Assembly (NCBI GenBank): GCA_005888335.1
Contig: VAWY01000035.1
Coordinates: 1-60,579 of the forward strand
Length of the DNA: 60,579 bases
Source: Actinomycetota bacterium
GTDB lineage: Bacteria; Actinomycetota; Thermoleophilia; Solirubrobacterales; Solirubrobacteraceae
Direction: 5' to 3'
Position numbers and translations under genes: made by a program. The notes under the pieces are model-generated. The model saw only the letters and a list, made by a program, of their open reading frames with translations. It was not told the DNA's origin and searched no databases. Shown here one piece after another: positions 35,555 to 43,959 of the stretch (position 1 is its first letter; each line of letters starts with the position of its first letter).

Positions 35555-37114
35555 GTGCTTCGCCCACCCCGCCTGCTTCCCCGCGCGGCCGTTCTGGCCG
35601 CTGCCCTGTCCCTCCTCGTCCCCGGCTTCGCCCGGGCGGCCGCGAGCGTCTCGCTGCAGCCGGCCGCCGGCCCGGCGGGGTCGCTGGTCACGCTGCGCGG
35701 CGCCGGGCTGCCCGCCCGCAGGGCCGCCACGGTCAGGGTGGGCTCGCGCAAGGTGCGCGTCGTCGCCGACCGGCGCGGCCGCTTCGTCGCGCGGGTGCGC
35801 ATCCCGCAGGGCGCGAAGGGGCGCCCGGCGCTGATCACCCGCGCCGCCGGCCTGCGCATCGCCAACCACTTCGCGGTCATGGGCGACACCGTCGACATCG
35901 GCGAGGTCGCCGGGCCGGGTCGCGTCCGGCTGCGCTGGATGCCCGTCCGCGCCCAGGCGGGCAGCCCCCTCGCGCTGCACGGCGTCGGCCTGCCGCGCCA
36001 CCGCCGCGTCCTCATTTCGCTGGCGGGCAAGCGCGTGGCCGCCGTGCGCTCGACGCGAGCCGGGCGGTTCGCCACGGTCGTGACCGCCCCCACCACGGTC
36101 GGGGCGCTGGTCGGCGTCGTGCGGGCCGGCCGGCTGCGCCTGACCTTCGCCCTCAACGTGCTGGCCGAGGGCTCTGCGCCGTCCACCCGTCCGCCCGCGA
36201 GCCCCGCCTCGGGCACCGGCGACCCCGCAAAGGCCCCCGCCCCCGCCCCCGTCGGGCCGGCACCCGACAAGCCGACCGACCAGTTCCCGATCCGCGCCGC
36301 GTTCTACTACCCGTGGTTCCCCGAGACCTGGGGGAGCGGCAGCTCCAAGTACACGCACTACCACCCGACCGCCGGCTATTACAGCTCCGACGACACCGCG
36401 GTGATCGCGCGCCAGCTCGACGAGCTGCGCTACGGGCGCGTCGACGCCGCGATCAGCTCCTGGTGGGGCCAGGGCCACTCCACCGACAGGCGCCTGAGCA
36501 CGCTGCTGTCGGTCACCCACTCGACCGGCAGCCCGATCAAGTGGGCGATCTACTACGAGAACGAGGGCTGGGGCAACCCGTCGCCGGCGCAGCTCGCATC
36601 GGACCTGGCCTACCTGCGCGACAAGTACGCGTCGGATCCGTCGTATCTGAAGGTCGGCGGGCGCTTCGTCGTCTTCGCCTACGGCGACGCCGGCGACAAC
36701 TGCTCGATGGTCGACCGCTGGCGCCAGGCCAACGCGGGGATCAACGCCTACCTCGTCCTCAAGATCTTCCCCGGCTACACGGGCTGCGCCGCGCAGCCCG
36801 ACGCCTGGCACGAGTACGCGCCGGCCGTGCGTGAGACCGGCCCTCCCGGCCAGTCGTTCGCGGTCTCGCCGGGCTTCTGGCTGGCCAGCGACTCCTCGCC
36901 GCGCCTGAACCGGGACCCCGGCTGCTTCCGCCAGGCCGTGCGCGACATGGTCGCCTCCGGCGCGCCGTGGCAGCTCGTGACGACCTTCGACGAGTGGGGC
37001 GAGGGCACGTCGGTCGAGCCGGCGTCGGAGTGGCAGACGCCCTCGGGCTACGGCGCGTACCTCGACGCGCTGCACGACAACGGCGCCGGGGCTGCGCCCG
37101 GGCCGCCCTGCTGA
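35555..37114 (+). CDS. Secreted glycoside hydrolase-like protein (GH99/GH71-type barrel) with two N-terminal beta domains, 519 aa
   Basis: A signal peptide (about 1-28) is followed by two tandem Ig/IPT-like beta repeats (about 30-105 and 118-205; both with AGSx(L/V)xLxGxGLP... and a G-R-F strand). A Pro/Ala-rich linker (208-240) leads to a TIM-barrel domain (about 245-505). FPIRAAFYYPWFPETWG, THYHPTAGYY, AAISSWWGQGHSTD, WAIYYENEG and TTFDEWGEGTSVEPA resemble endo-alpha-mannosidase/GH99-like proteins. Carboxylates in YENEG and DEWGE could be catalytic. It acts outside the cell on a glycan of unknown type. The start is GTG 35555. Confidence 0.75.
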   Translation: MLRPPRLLPRAAVLAAALSLLVPGFARAAASVSLQPAAGPAGSLVTLRGAGLPARRAATVRVGSRKVRVVADRRGRFVARVRIPQGAKGRPALITRAAGLRIANHFAVMGDTVDIGEVAGPGRVRLRWMPVRAQAGSPLALHGVGLPRHRRVLISLAGKRVAAVRSTRAGRFATVVTAPTTVGALVGVVRAGRLRLTFALNVLAEGSAPSTRPPASPASGTGDPAKAPAPAPVGPAPDKPTDQFPIRAAFYYPWFPETWGSGSSKYTHYHPTAGYYSSDDTAVIARQLDELRYGRVDAAISSWWGQGHSTDRRLSTLLSVTHSTGSPIKWAIYYENEGWGNPSPAQLASDLAYLRDKYASDPSYLKVGGRFVVFAYGDAGDNCSMVDRWRQANAGINAYLVLKIFPGYTGCAAQPDAWHEYAPAVRETGPPGQSFAVSPGFWLASDSSPRLNRDPGCFRQAVRDMVASGAPWQLVTTFDEWGEGTSVEPASEWQTPSGYGAYLDALHDNGAGAAPGPPC

Positions 37115-37138
37115 CCGTGGTCTGATCGAATCCCGGGT

Positions 37139-37420
37139 ATGGCCCGGCCGCGCCTGGAGATCGAGTACTGCACGCAGTGCCGGTGGCTCCTGCGCGCCGG
37201 CTGGATGGCGCAGGAGCTGCTGACCACGTTCCCGGCCGACCTCGGCGAGGTGGCGCTCGTTCCCGGCACCGGCGGCGTCTTCGAGATCCGCCTCGACGGC
37301 GAGACGATCTGGTCGCGCGCGGCCGAGGCCGGGTTCCCCGAGCTGCCGGTCCTCAAGCAGCTCGTGCGCGACCGGATCGCGCCGGGCCGGGCGCTCGGGC
37401 ACTCCGACCGGCGCGAATGA
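37139..37420 (+). CDS. SelT/SelW/SelH (Rdx) family thioredoxin-like protein, 93 aa
   Basis: Small redox protein with Cys in place of selenocysteine. IEYCTQCRWLLRAGWMAQELLTTF carries the C11-x-x-C14 motif on a thioredoxin-like strand-helix. VPGTGGVFEIRLDGETIWSR and FPELPVLKQLVRDRI complete the Rdx fold. The cellular partner is unknown. It lies 24 bases after the glycosidase gene. A 120-base gap with the hairpin GAGGC-N8-GCCTC (about 37436-37453) follows before the next start. Confidence 0.88.
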   Translation: MARPRLEIEYCTQCRWLLRAGWMAQELLTTFPADLGEVALVPGTGGVFEIRLDGETIWSRAAEAGFPELPVLKQLVRDRIAPGRALGHSDRRE

Positions 37421-37540
37421 ACCGGATTTCGGGCCTGAGGCTGTGCAGTGCCTCGCTCCGCCTGGCCTGCGGTGTCGACGCGGCCCACGCTGCGCCTCTC
37501 GGCGACGGGGCCGGGCGACTCGAGGGCGGAAAGGTAGGCA

Positions 37541-40500
37541 GTGGCCAGAACCATCCGGACCGTGGCAGGGGCGGCGTTGCTCACGGCGTTTGCCGGGGCC
37601 CTTCCCGCGCTCGCCTCGGCCGCGACCCTGACGGTCAGGGCCACCAGCAACGGGTTGCCCGTCTCCGTCGCCGTCTCGGCCACCGGCCGGGCGGGGCAGG
37701 CGATCGCGACCTCTGACGCCTCGGGCACCGCCTCGCTGAGCCTGCCCGACGGCGCGTACGCGATCGCGGCCGGGGCGCCCGGTTACAAGGTCGCGACGCG
37801 GCCGTCGGTGAACGTCAGCGGCGAGGTGTCCACCACGCTCGCCCTCGACCGGTCCGGCACGAGCTTCGACGCGCTGCCGGTGTCGGGCGCCGAGACCCAT
37901 CGCGTCGTGGCCGACGGCAAGCCGGGCGTGTTCTACGTCTCGACGTTCGTCGTCCCGCAGATCTTCCGCACCACCGACTACGGCGGCCACTGGCTGCCGG
38001 TGACCCCCGGCTACGACGACCCGGCGGCGGGCCTGCCGAAGGACCGCGCCTTCCGGCACGGGGCGACGGACGCCGACCTGACGACGAGCGGCTATCCGGG
38101 CGAGGTGGCGGCTGTCGTCTCGGACAAGGTCTACTTCTCGGCCGACTTCGGGATGACGTGGCACACGGTCGGCGGCGACGCCGTGACGAACGACGGTCCC
38201 GGCGGGCCGTGCTGCCGGGCGCCGGCCCTGTTCTGGGGGCACGCCGGCGCGACCAGCGTCCTGCTCGCCCGCAATGGCGCCGACACGTACGTCGCCGACA
38301 TGGCGCAGGCCAGCCCGGCCTTCAAGGGGATGGCGGCGCCCTACGCCGCGCAGGGCGAGCCGCTCGCCGTGGCCGACGGCGCCGACGCGCCGTGGGTGGC
38401 GGTCGCGCACGCCGGCGGCACCGTGACCGTCCACCCGCTGACGAGCGCGACGAGCGCGCCCGCGCCGGCCACGTCGCGCGACGGCTTCCCGAGCTCGCCG
38501 AGCCAGATCGGCTTCGGCGGCACGAGCGCCGCCGGCAATCCGCCGAGCGCCGTGGTCGTGAGCGGCGGCGACGCCCTGGCCGCCGCGATCGGCGGCGACA
38601 CGGTGGCCATGGCGACGAAGGCGGCGGACGCCGACGCGTTCGACGCGCCCGCCTCGGCGAGCGTGATCACGGCGGGGCCGCCGAAGCGCTGCGTGCTCAC
38701 CGAGCCCGGCCGCGACGCCCAGTTGCCCGTCTCGCCCGTGAGCGGCGGCACGGGCGGCGGTGCGTTCAGCGCCGCCTGCTACCTCGCCAAGTCGGGGTCG
38801 ACCGTCACCCTGACCGACGCGTACTCGCAGCTCAACGCCTTCGGCCTGTTCGCGTTCGACGCCGGCTATGACGGCGCGGCCGACCCGGTGGTGCTGTCGA
38901 AGGAGGGCACGCGCGGCGTGGCCAAGAGCGCGGGTGCCTCGGGCGGCGTGCCGGCCTTCCCCGTGCCCGACCAGGACGCGGGCGCCGGCACCGACCCGGC
39001 GAGCGGCGGGTTCGCCGTGAGCGGCATCACGGTCCCGATCACCACCGACACGACGTTCGGCCCGGCCGGCGCGCAGCAGATCGCCACGGTCCTCGCCACC
39101 GAGGGCGGCGCCGCCACGCTCGCGTCCGACGACGGCGGCGCGACGACGAAGGTCGTCATCAGGCGGGGCGGGAGCGCGGTCGCCTGGTGGCAGGGCCAGA
39201 GCGCGAGCTGGCTCGTCGTGGCGAACGGCGGCACGTTCTACGACCCGTCGAGCGATCGCACCGACCTCATCAGCGCGCTGGCCAACTGGACGTCCGCCAC
39301 GCCGGCGCTCGACAAGCCGAACCTCGCGGGGACCTCGAGCAGCGACTTCGGCTGCTCGGGGATGACCTGCGTGCTGACGCTCGCCGCGCTCGCCGGCGTG
39401 CCGGGCAGCGACCAGTTCTTCGTGGCGGGCACGAACGGCAACGGCTTCGTCGGCGGCCAGAAGGGCGTCGTGCGCCGCGTGACGATCCAGCCGGGCGATC
39501 CGCCGCGAGCCGAGATGACGCCGATCGCCGACTCCGACATCACCCAGCCCGTGTCGGACCTCGCCTACTGCCCGGCGGCCGGATCGGCGCAGGCACTGGC
39601 CGACGTGCTGTTCATCGGCGAGGGGCGGCCGCGTTTCGGCGGCAGCGCGCCGAACGGAGCGCTGCTGCGCGTGGCCGGCGCCACGAGCGGCTCGCCGTCC
39701 GTGACGAAGGTCGCGTCGCTCCCCGACAGCTCGGTCAACTCGGTCCGCGCCAACTGCGCGGCGGGCACGGTCTACGCCGGGACCGGCGGTGGGGCCGGAC
39801 CGCAGCAGACGTCCGGCCGGCTCTTCAAGTCGACCGACGGCGGGCAGTCGTTCGGCGAGCTGACCCTCCCGGCCTGCACCGGCGACTGCCCCAACAACCG
39901 GCTGCCCGTCATCCAGGCGGTCGCAGTCAACCCCGCCAACGCCGACGAGGTGCTGATCTCGATCGGCGAGACGGGGCTGCTCGACCGCACGGTGGACGGC
40001 GGCGCGACGTGGACCGTCGCCCACGACCCGGCGAGCGCCGGCGGGCGCAACTTCACCAGCGCCGGCATCCTCGACCTCGAGATCCCGCCGGCCGCCGCTG
40101 CGGCGCGCGGCCGCGCGGCGACGGGCTTCGCGGCCGCGGCCGCCCGCTCCGGCGACGTGCTCGCGGGCACGGGCGGCGGCGCGTACATCGCCCGCGTGCG
40201 CGGCAGCGCCGACAGGACCGCCCCGCGGCTGTCGTCGTTCTCGGTCACGCCGCGGCGCTTCGCCGTCGGGCCCGGGCGCACGCCGCTCAGCGCACGGGCG
40301 AGGCGGGGCGGCGTCTTCCGCTTCCGCGTCGGCGAGGCGGGTCGCGCGACGATCGCCATCGCCCGGGAGCAGCGCGGCGTGCGGATCGGCCGGCGCTGCC
40401 GCCGGGCGGCGGGCCGGCGCGCGCGCAAGCGGCGGCCGTGCACCTCCTACGCGCCGGTGGGGACGCTGCGGCGCTCCGCCCGGGCAGGCGCGAACAAGGT

Positions 40501-40630
40501 CCCGTTCAGCGGGCGCCTGGGGCGCCGCGCGCTCAAGCCCGCGCGCTACCGCGCCCTGCTCGTGGTGGCCGACGCCGCCCGCAACCGCTCGCGGCCGCGG
40601 ACGGCGCGGTTCGAGATCGTTCGTCGCTGA
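37541..40630 (+). CDS. Large secreted BNR/sortilin-like beta-propeller protein, 1029 aa
   Basis: The signal peptide is cleaved near residue 28 (LPALASAAT). A short carboxypeptidase-regulatory-like beta domain (about 29-105) precedes a long propeller region (about 110-890) with Asp-box/BNR repeats such as IFRTTDYGGHW, VYFSADFGMTW, LFKSTDGGQSF and DRTVDGGATW. The C-terminus (about 905-1029) is an Arg-rich beta domain (FSVTPRRFAVGPG, RRCRRAAGRRARKRRPC, AGANKVPFSGRLGRRALKPARY). I recognise this domain as recurrent in secreted proteins of Solirubrobacterales. It is probably a sugar- or surface-binding protein; no enzymatic residues are obvious. The start is GTG 37541. Confidence 0.75.
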   Translation: MARTIRTVAGAALLTAFAGALPALASAATLTVRATSNGLPVSVAVSATGRAGQAIATSDASGTASLSLPDGAYAIAAGAPGYKVATRPSVNVSGEVSTTLALDRSGTSFDALPVSGAETHRVVADGKPGVFYVSTFVVPQIFRTTDYGGHWLPVTPGYDDPAAGLPKDRAFRHGATDADLTTSGYPGEVAAVVSDKVYFSADFGMTWHTVGGDAVTNDGPGGPCCRAPALFWGHAGATSVLLARNGADTYVADMAQASPAFKGMAAPYAAQGEPLAVADGADAPWVAVAHAGGTVTVHPLTSATSAPAPATSRDGFPSSPSQIGFGGTSAAGNPPSAVVVSGGDALAAAIGGDTVAMATKAADADAFDAPASASVITAGPPKRCVLTEPGRDAQLPVSPVSGGTGGGAFSAACYLAKSGSTVTLTDAYSQLNAFGLFAFDAGYDGAADPVVLSKEGTRGVAKSAGASGGVPAFPVPDQDAGAGTDPASGGFAVSGITVPITTDTTFGPAGAQQIATVLATEGGAATLASDDGGATTKVVIRRGGSAVAWWQGQSASWLVVANGGTFYDPSSDRTDLISALANWTSATPALDKPNLAGTSSSDFGCSGMTCVLTLAALAGVPGSDQFFVAGTNGNGFVGGQKGVVRRVTIQPGDPPRAEMTPIADSDITQPVSDLAYCPAAGSAQALADVLFIGEGRPRFGGSAPNGALLRVAGATSGSPSVTKVASLPDSSVNSVRANCAAGTVYAGTGGGAGPQQTSGRLFKSTDGGQSFGELTLPACTGDCPNNRLPVIQAVAVNPANADEVLISIGETGLLDRTVDGGATWTVAHDPASAGGRNFTSAGILDLEIPPAAAAARGRAATGFAAAAARSGDVLAGTGGGAYIARVRGSADRTAPRLSSFSVTPRRFAVGPGRTPLSARARRGGVFRFRVGEAGRATIAIAREQRGVRIGRRCRRAAGRRARKRRPCTSYAPVGTLRRSARAGANKVPFSGRLGRRALKPARYRALLVVADAARNRSRPRTARFEIVRR

Positions 40631-40633
40631 CGG

Positions 40634-42256
40634 CTACCTCGACGGAAGCGCCGCCCACGGCGTGACCGGTTGGCGGCGAGGCGCGTCAGTGCGCCGCCTC
40701 TTCGACCGCCGGACCACGAGCGTGCGCCGCGTCGGGACCAGCTGCTTGCGCCCGGCGGCGTCGATCGCTCGCACGAGCACGTCGTAATGGCCCGGCGACA
40801 GGCGGCCGCGGAGCGTGACCGACCAGCCGCCCCGCACGGTCGTGGCCAGCAGCCAGAACGGCCGCGCGCAGCTCGTCGGGCGGCCCGGCTTGGCGGCGAG
40901 GCTGAGCCAGCGGCAATCGCGCCGTGCGGTCCGGCGTGCGACGGCGACCTCGACGACGCGGATGCGCCCGCACCCGGTCGCCGCCCCCTTGACGGCCAGG
41001 CCTCGCGCCGTCGGGCGCAGCGTGGGCGCGAGCGTCGCCTGCGGGCGCGCCGAGCAGGAGGGCTGCGCGCCCGGCGGCGGGGTTGCTGAGCCGGCGCCGC
41101 CATGCGGCTCCGGCGTCAGGCCGGGCTCCGGCAGTGCGTCGGGCGGCGGGATGCGGTCGAAGACGTCGGTGCCGAAGGGCTGCAGGCCATCCTGGGCGGC
41201 GTAGCCGAGGTGGGTGAGCCCGAAGAGGTCCTCGACGCTGCGCAGCAGCGAGTAGTGGTTGTAGTCGGTCGCGTTGAGGTGCGCTCCGTCCGGGTTCTCC
41301 GCGCCCGGCGAGATGAACGGCGAGACGAGCACCGCGCCGATGAGGCCGCCGCCCAAGCGCGGCAACGGCGGCGTCGGGTTCAGCGCGGTGGGCTGCGTGA
41401 GCTCGGCCGGGCCGGGCTGCTGGTTGCAGCACGACGCCGAGTCGTCGGCCTCGTCGAAGGTGACCACGAGCAGGCCGTCGCGCTGGAAGGCGGGCGAGGC
41501 GAGGATCTGCGGCACCCAGACCTGCAGGAACGCGTCGATCTGGTGGAGCTGCTGGTCGCTCGAGCTGACCGGCGGCGCCGGCGGCGTCGACGGCGTGCAC
41601 GCGGAGTGTCCGTCGTTGCACGAGTTGGGCGTGATGAAGGCGAAGTTCGGGGTGTGGTTGGGATCGGCCAGGTCGGCCGGCAGGTCGGTGAGCGGCACGT
41701 CGTTGACCCCGCACTGCCCGGAGTCGATCAGCGAGCTGAAGAACACGAAGGGGTTGTGGCGGCGCGCGTAGTCGCCCGTGCCGCTCGCGCCGAGGAAGCA
41801 CGGCGACGGAATGTCCTCCATGTAGCCCTTCCACGTCAGACCGCGCTCGGTGAGCTGGTCGGCGACCGTGCGGAAGTTGGCCGGGTAGACGCAGCCGTTG
41901 GTGGCCGCGACGCCGTACGGCGGCACGGCGTCGGGAGCCACCGCCGCGAGCGGGTCCGAGCAGTTGTCCTTGGTGTCCGGCGTGGGCGGCTGGCCGCTGA
42001 TCATCGCGATGTAGTTGACGAGGCTGCCGTGGCCGACGCCGTGGTAGCTCGTCAGCAGCTCGCCCATCGCCGGCAGCGTCGTCGAGAGGTACGGCGCCGC
42101 GACCGCGCCCGCCGGGCCGAAGGTCTCCGCGAAGCCCTTGTTCTCCATGACGATGACGAACACATGGCCGACGGGTGCCAGGGCGTCGGCCCGGGCACTC
42201 GGCGCCGGCCCGGCGCAGGCAACCGCGAACAAGAGGACGAGCGTCAGGCGGCGCAT
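40634..42256 (-). CDS. Secreted phosphoesterase (PLC/acid phosphatase superfamily), 540 aa
   Basis: Signal peptide (1-23), then a phosphoesterase domain of the PF04185 type (about 28-375). VFVIVMENKGFAETFGP provides the metal-binding Glu-Asn. YHGVGHGSLVNYIAMISG, RHNPFVFF and VTFDEADDS supply further ligands. A Pro-rich linker leads to a C-terminal beta domain (about 415-520) with paired Cys (CGRIRVVEV, CRWLSL, CARPFWLL). It probably releases phosphate from extracellular esters. It converges with the propeller gene with a gap of only three bases. Confidence 0.85.
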   Translation of the reverse strand: MRRLTLVLLFAVACAGPAPSARADALAPVGHVFVIVMENKGFAETFGPAGAVAAPYLSTTLPAMGELLTSYHGVGHGSLVNYIAMISGQPPTPDTKDNCSDPLAAVAPDAVPPYGVAATNGCVYPANFRTVADQLTERGLTWKGYMEDIPSPCFLGASGTGDYARRHNPFVFFSSLIDSGQCGVNDVPLTDLPADLADPNHTPNFAFITPNSCNDGHSACTPSTPPAPPVSSSDQQLHQIDAFLQVWVPQILASPAFQRDGLLVVTFDEADDSASCCNQQPGPAELTQPTALNPTPPLPRLGGGLIGAVLVSPFISPGAENPDGAHLNATDYNHYSLLRSVEDLFGLTHLGYAAQDGLQPFGTDVFDRIPPPDALPEPGLTPEPHGGAGSATPPPGAQPSCSARPQATLAPTLRPTARGLAVKGAATGCGRIRVVEVAVARRTARRDCRWLSLAAKPGRPTSCARPFWLLATTVRGGWSVTLRGRLSPGHYDVLVRAIDAAGRKQLVPTRRTLVVRRSKRRRTDAPRRQPVTPWAALPSR

Positions 42257-42495
42257 GCAGGGCTTTCCTTTCCGGCGAGCCTAAAGAGGCGTCCATGCGG
42301 TGCGCTTGAAATCGGACCTATTCGGGTCCGCCTGACACCGCCCTAACTCGTATGGCGACACCGGCGCCTCGAACATCCGTCCGTTGGCGCATTGCGCGTC
42401 GCCGGGCCGGGGACGTTGAGCCGACACAGACCGCAGCGGCGCGGCCGCTGCCCGTCTGACCTCTTCCCCCCGAACCCTCCGGAGGTCGTTTCTCC
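42257..42495. promoter_or_regulatory. Divergent regulatory region with leader hairpins
   Basis: 239 bases between the phosphoesterase and the glycosidase. CGGACC-N6-GGTCCG hairpin lies at about 42316-42333. ACATCCGTCC (42373-42382) recurs at 35482-35491 upstream of the other secreted barrel protein. GACCTC (42458-42463) can pair with GAGGTC (42482-42487); the 3' arm contains the GGAGG ribosome site (42481-42485) of the gene starting at GTG 42496. No -35/-10 pair is convincing. Confidence 0.4.
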
Positions 42496-43959
42496 GTGTC
42501 ATGCCGCCTCACGGCGGCGCGTCTTGGCGCGCCGCTGTCGCTCATCCTTGCCCTGTTCGCGCTGGCCGCCTTGCCGCCGGCGGGCGCGCGCGCCGCCTCG
42601 CTGCCCGGCGATTGGCAGAAGGGCGCCGACATGACCAGCTGGTGGAACGACGACTACGCGAAGGCGCCGTCCGACCAGGCGCTCGCCGCGCTGCGGAACA
42701 CGGGCACGACGCACGTCGCGTTCGTCACGACGTGGTACATGGACACCGGGACGAGCTCGTCGATCGCCGCCGACGGCCAGAAGACGCCCTCCGATCAGGC
42801 GCTGCTGCACGCGATGGCCACCGCGCGCTCGCTCGGCATGACGGCCGAGCTCAAGCCGCACGTCGACGTCCGCGACGGCACGTTTCGCGGCGCGATCCAT
42901 CCGGCCGATCCGGCGGCGTGGTTTTCCTCGTACCGCGCGATGATCGATCACTACGCGTCGCTGGCCCAGCAGGGCGGCGCGGGGGTGTTCGTCGTCGGGA
43001 CCGAGCTGACGAGCATGTCCGAGAATCGCACCGACGACTGGCGGCAGGTGATCGCCGACGCGCGCTCGCGCTTCAGCGGCCAGCTCGCGTTCGCCGCCAA
43101 CCAGCTCGACGGCGCCGAGGCGGCGGGCTTCTGGGGCGATCTGGACTACATCGGGATCGACGCCTACATGCCGCTGGACGGCTCGGATCCGAACCCGAGC
43201 GTGCAGGCGCTGGCCAACGCGTGGTATCAGCGCGGCTACGTGGACCGCATCGAGGCGCTGCACAACCGCTACGGCAAGCCCGTGATCTTCACCGAGGGCG
43301 GCTATGAGAGCCGCTATGGCACCGCGGCGTCGCCGTGGGGCGGTGCGAAGGGCGCCAGCGCCCAGGAGCCGCAGGCCAGCGCCTACCAGGCCATGTATTG
43401 CGTGTGGTCGCAGGTGTCGTGGTTCAAGGGCATCTACTGGTGGGACTGGCGGGCGACTCCCGACGGGGGCGACACGTTCACCCCGCAGGGCAAGCAGGCC
43501 GAGTCGACGATGCGCGCGTGGAACGCGGGCACGGCCGACGGCTGCCCGGCGATCAACCGGACGTCCCCGCCGGCGCCCGCGCCGGCGGGCGGCGGCAACG
43601 TCAGCGGCAATCAGTCCGCCGGCGCGCCCGCGGCCTCGATCCGGCGGGCCGGCGGGGCGCGGACGACCGTGAGCCTGCGGGCCCGGCGCGCGGCGCGGAT
43701 CGCCCGCCTGAGCGGCCGCGTGCGTCGCGGCAAGGCGAGCTGCGCCGCCAGCACGATCGTCACCGTGGTCGAGCGCTGGGACGCCCGCCGCCGGCGCTGG
43801 GTGCGCAGCCGGACGTTGAAGGCACGCACGACGGCGAATGGGACCTTCGCGCTGTCGACTCGCCGCCTGCGCCGGGGCACCTACCGCGTCCGGGCGACGG
43901 TGACAGGTGGGTCGTGCGGCCGGGCGGTCTCGCGACAGGTGCGGCTGCACGTGACCTGA
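42496..43959 (+). CDS. Secreted GH113-like (TIM-barrel) glycosidase with C-terminal beta domain, 487 aa
   Basis: Signal peptide to about residue 33, then a glycosidase-like barrel (about 38-355). THVAFVTTWYMDTGTSSSI, MTAELKPHVDVRDGTFRG, VVGTELTSM (putative acid/base Glu), DYIGIDAYMPL and KPVIFTEGGYESRYG (putative nucleophile Glu) match GH113/GTA-type mannanase-like barrels. After a Pro/Ala/Gly linker a C-terminal Arg-rich beta domain (about 385-487) follows. It is a paralogue of the genes at 47700 and 48719. The start is GTG 42496. Its TGA overlaps the ATG of the nucleotidyltransferase (TGATG). Confidence 0.8.
   Translation: MSCRLTAARLGAPLSLILALFALAALPPAGARAASLPGDWQKGADMTSWWNDDYAKAPSDQALAALRNTGTTHVAFVTTWYMDTGTSSSIAADGQKTPSDQALLHAMATARSLGMTAELKPHVDVRDGTFRGAIHPADPAAWFSSYRAMIDHYASLAQQGGAGVFVVGTELTSMSENRTDDWRQVIADARSRFSGQLAFAANQLDGAEAAGFWGDLDYIGIDAYMPLDGSDPNPSVQALANAWYQRGYVDRIEALHNRYGKPVIFTEGGYESRYGTAASPWGGAKGASAQEPQASAYQAMYCVWSQVSWFKGIYWWDWRATPDGGDTFTPQGKQAESTMRAWNAGTADGCPAINRTSPPAPAPAGGGNVSGNQSAGAPAASIRRAGGARTTVSLRARRAARIARLSGRVRRGKASCAASTIVTVVERWDARRRRWVRSRTLKARTTANGTFALSTRRLRRGTYRVRATVTGGSCGRAVSRQVRLHVT

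Noticed and set aside
35477..40024. 1,500-codon open frame on the minus strand
   Set aside because: Shadow of the secreted barrel, SelW-like and propeller genes; low-complexity Arg/Ala/Gly/Val composition and no signal or motif.
40466..40486. Third copy of the palindrome outer arm (GGCGCTCCGCCCGGGCAG)
   Set aside because: It lies inside the propeller gene, encodes part of its Arg/Ala-rich tail, and has no inner arm or inverted partner.
42257..42495. Possible ydaO (c-di-AMP) or GEMM (c-di-GMP) riboswitch before the secreted glycosidase
   Set aside because: CCCGAACCC and GGGGACG words are present, but the conserved core around them (for example the GUCAGCUAACCUCG segment of ydaO) is missing. 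Only simple hairpins can be supported.
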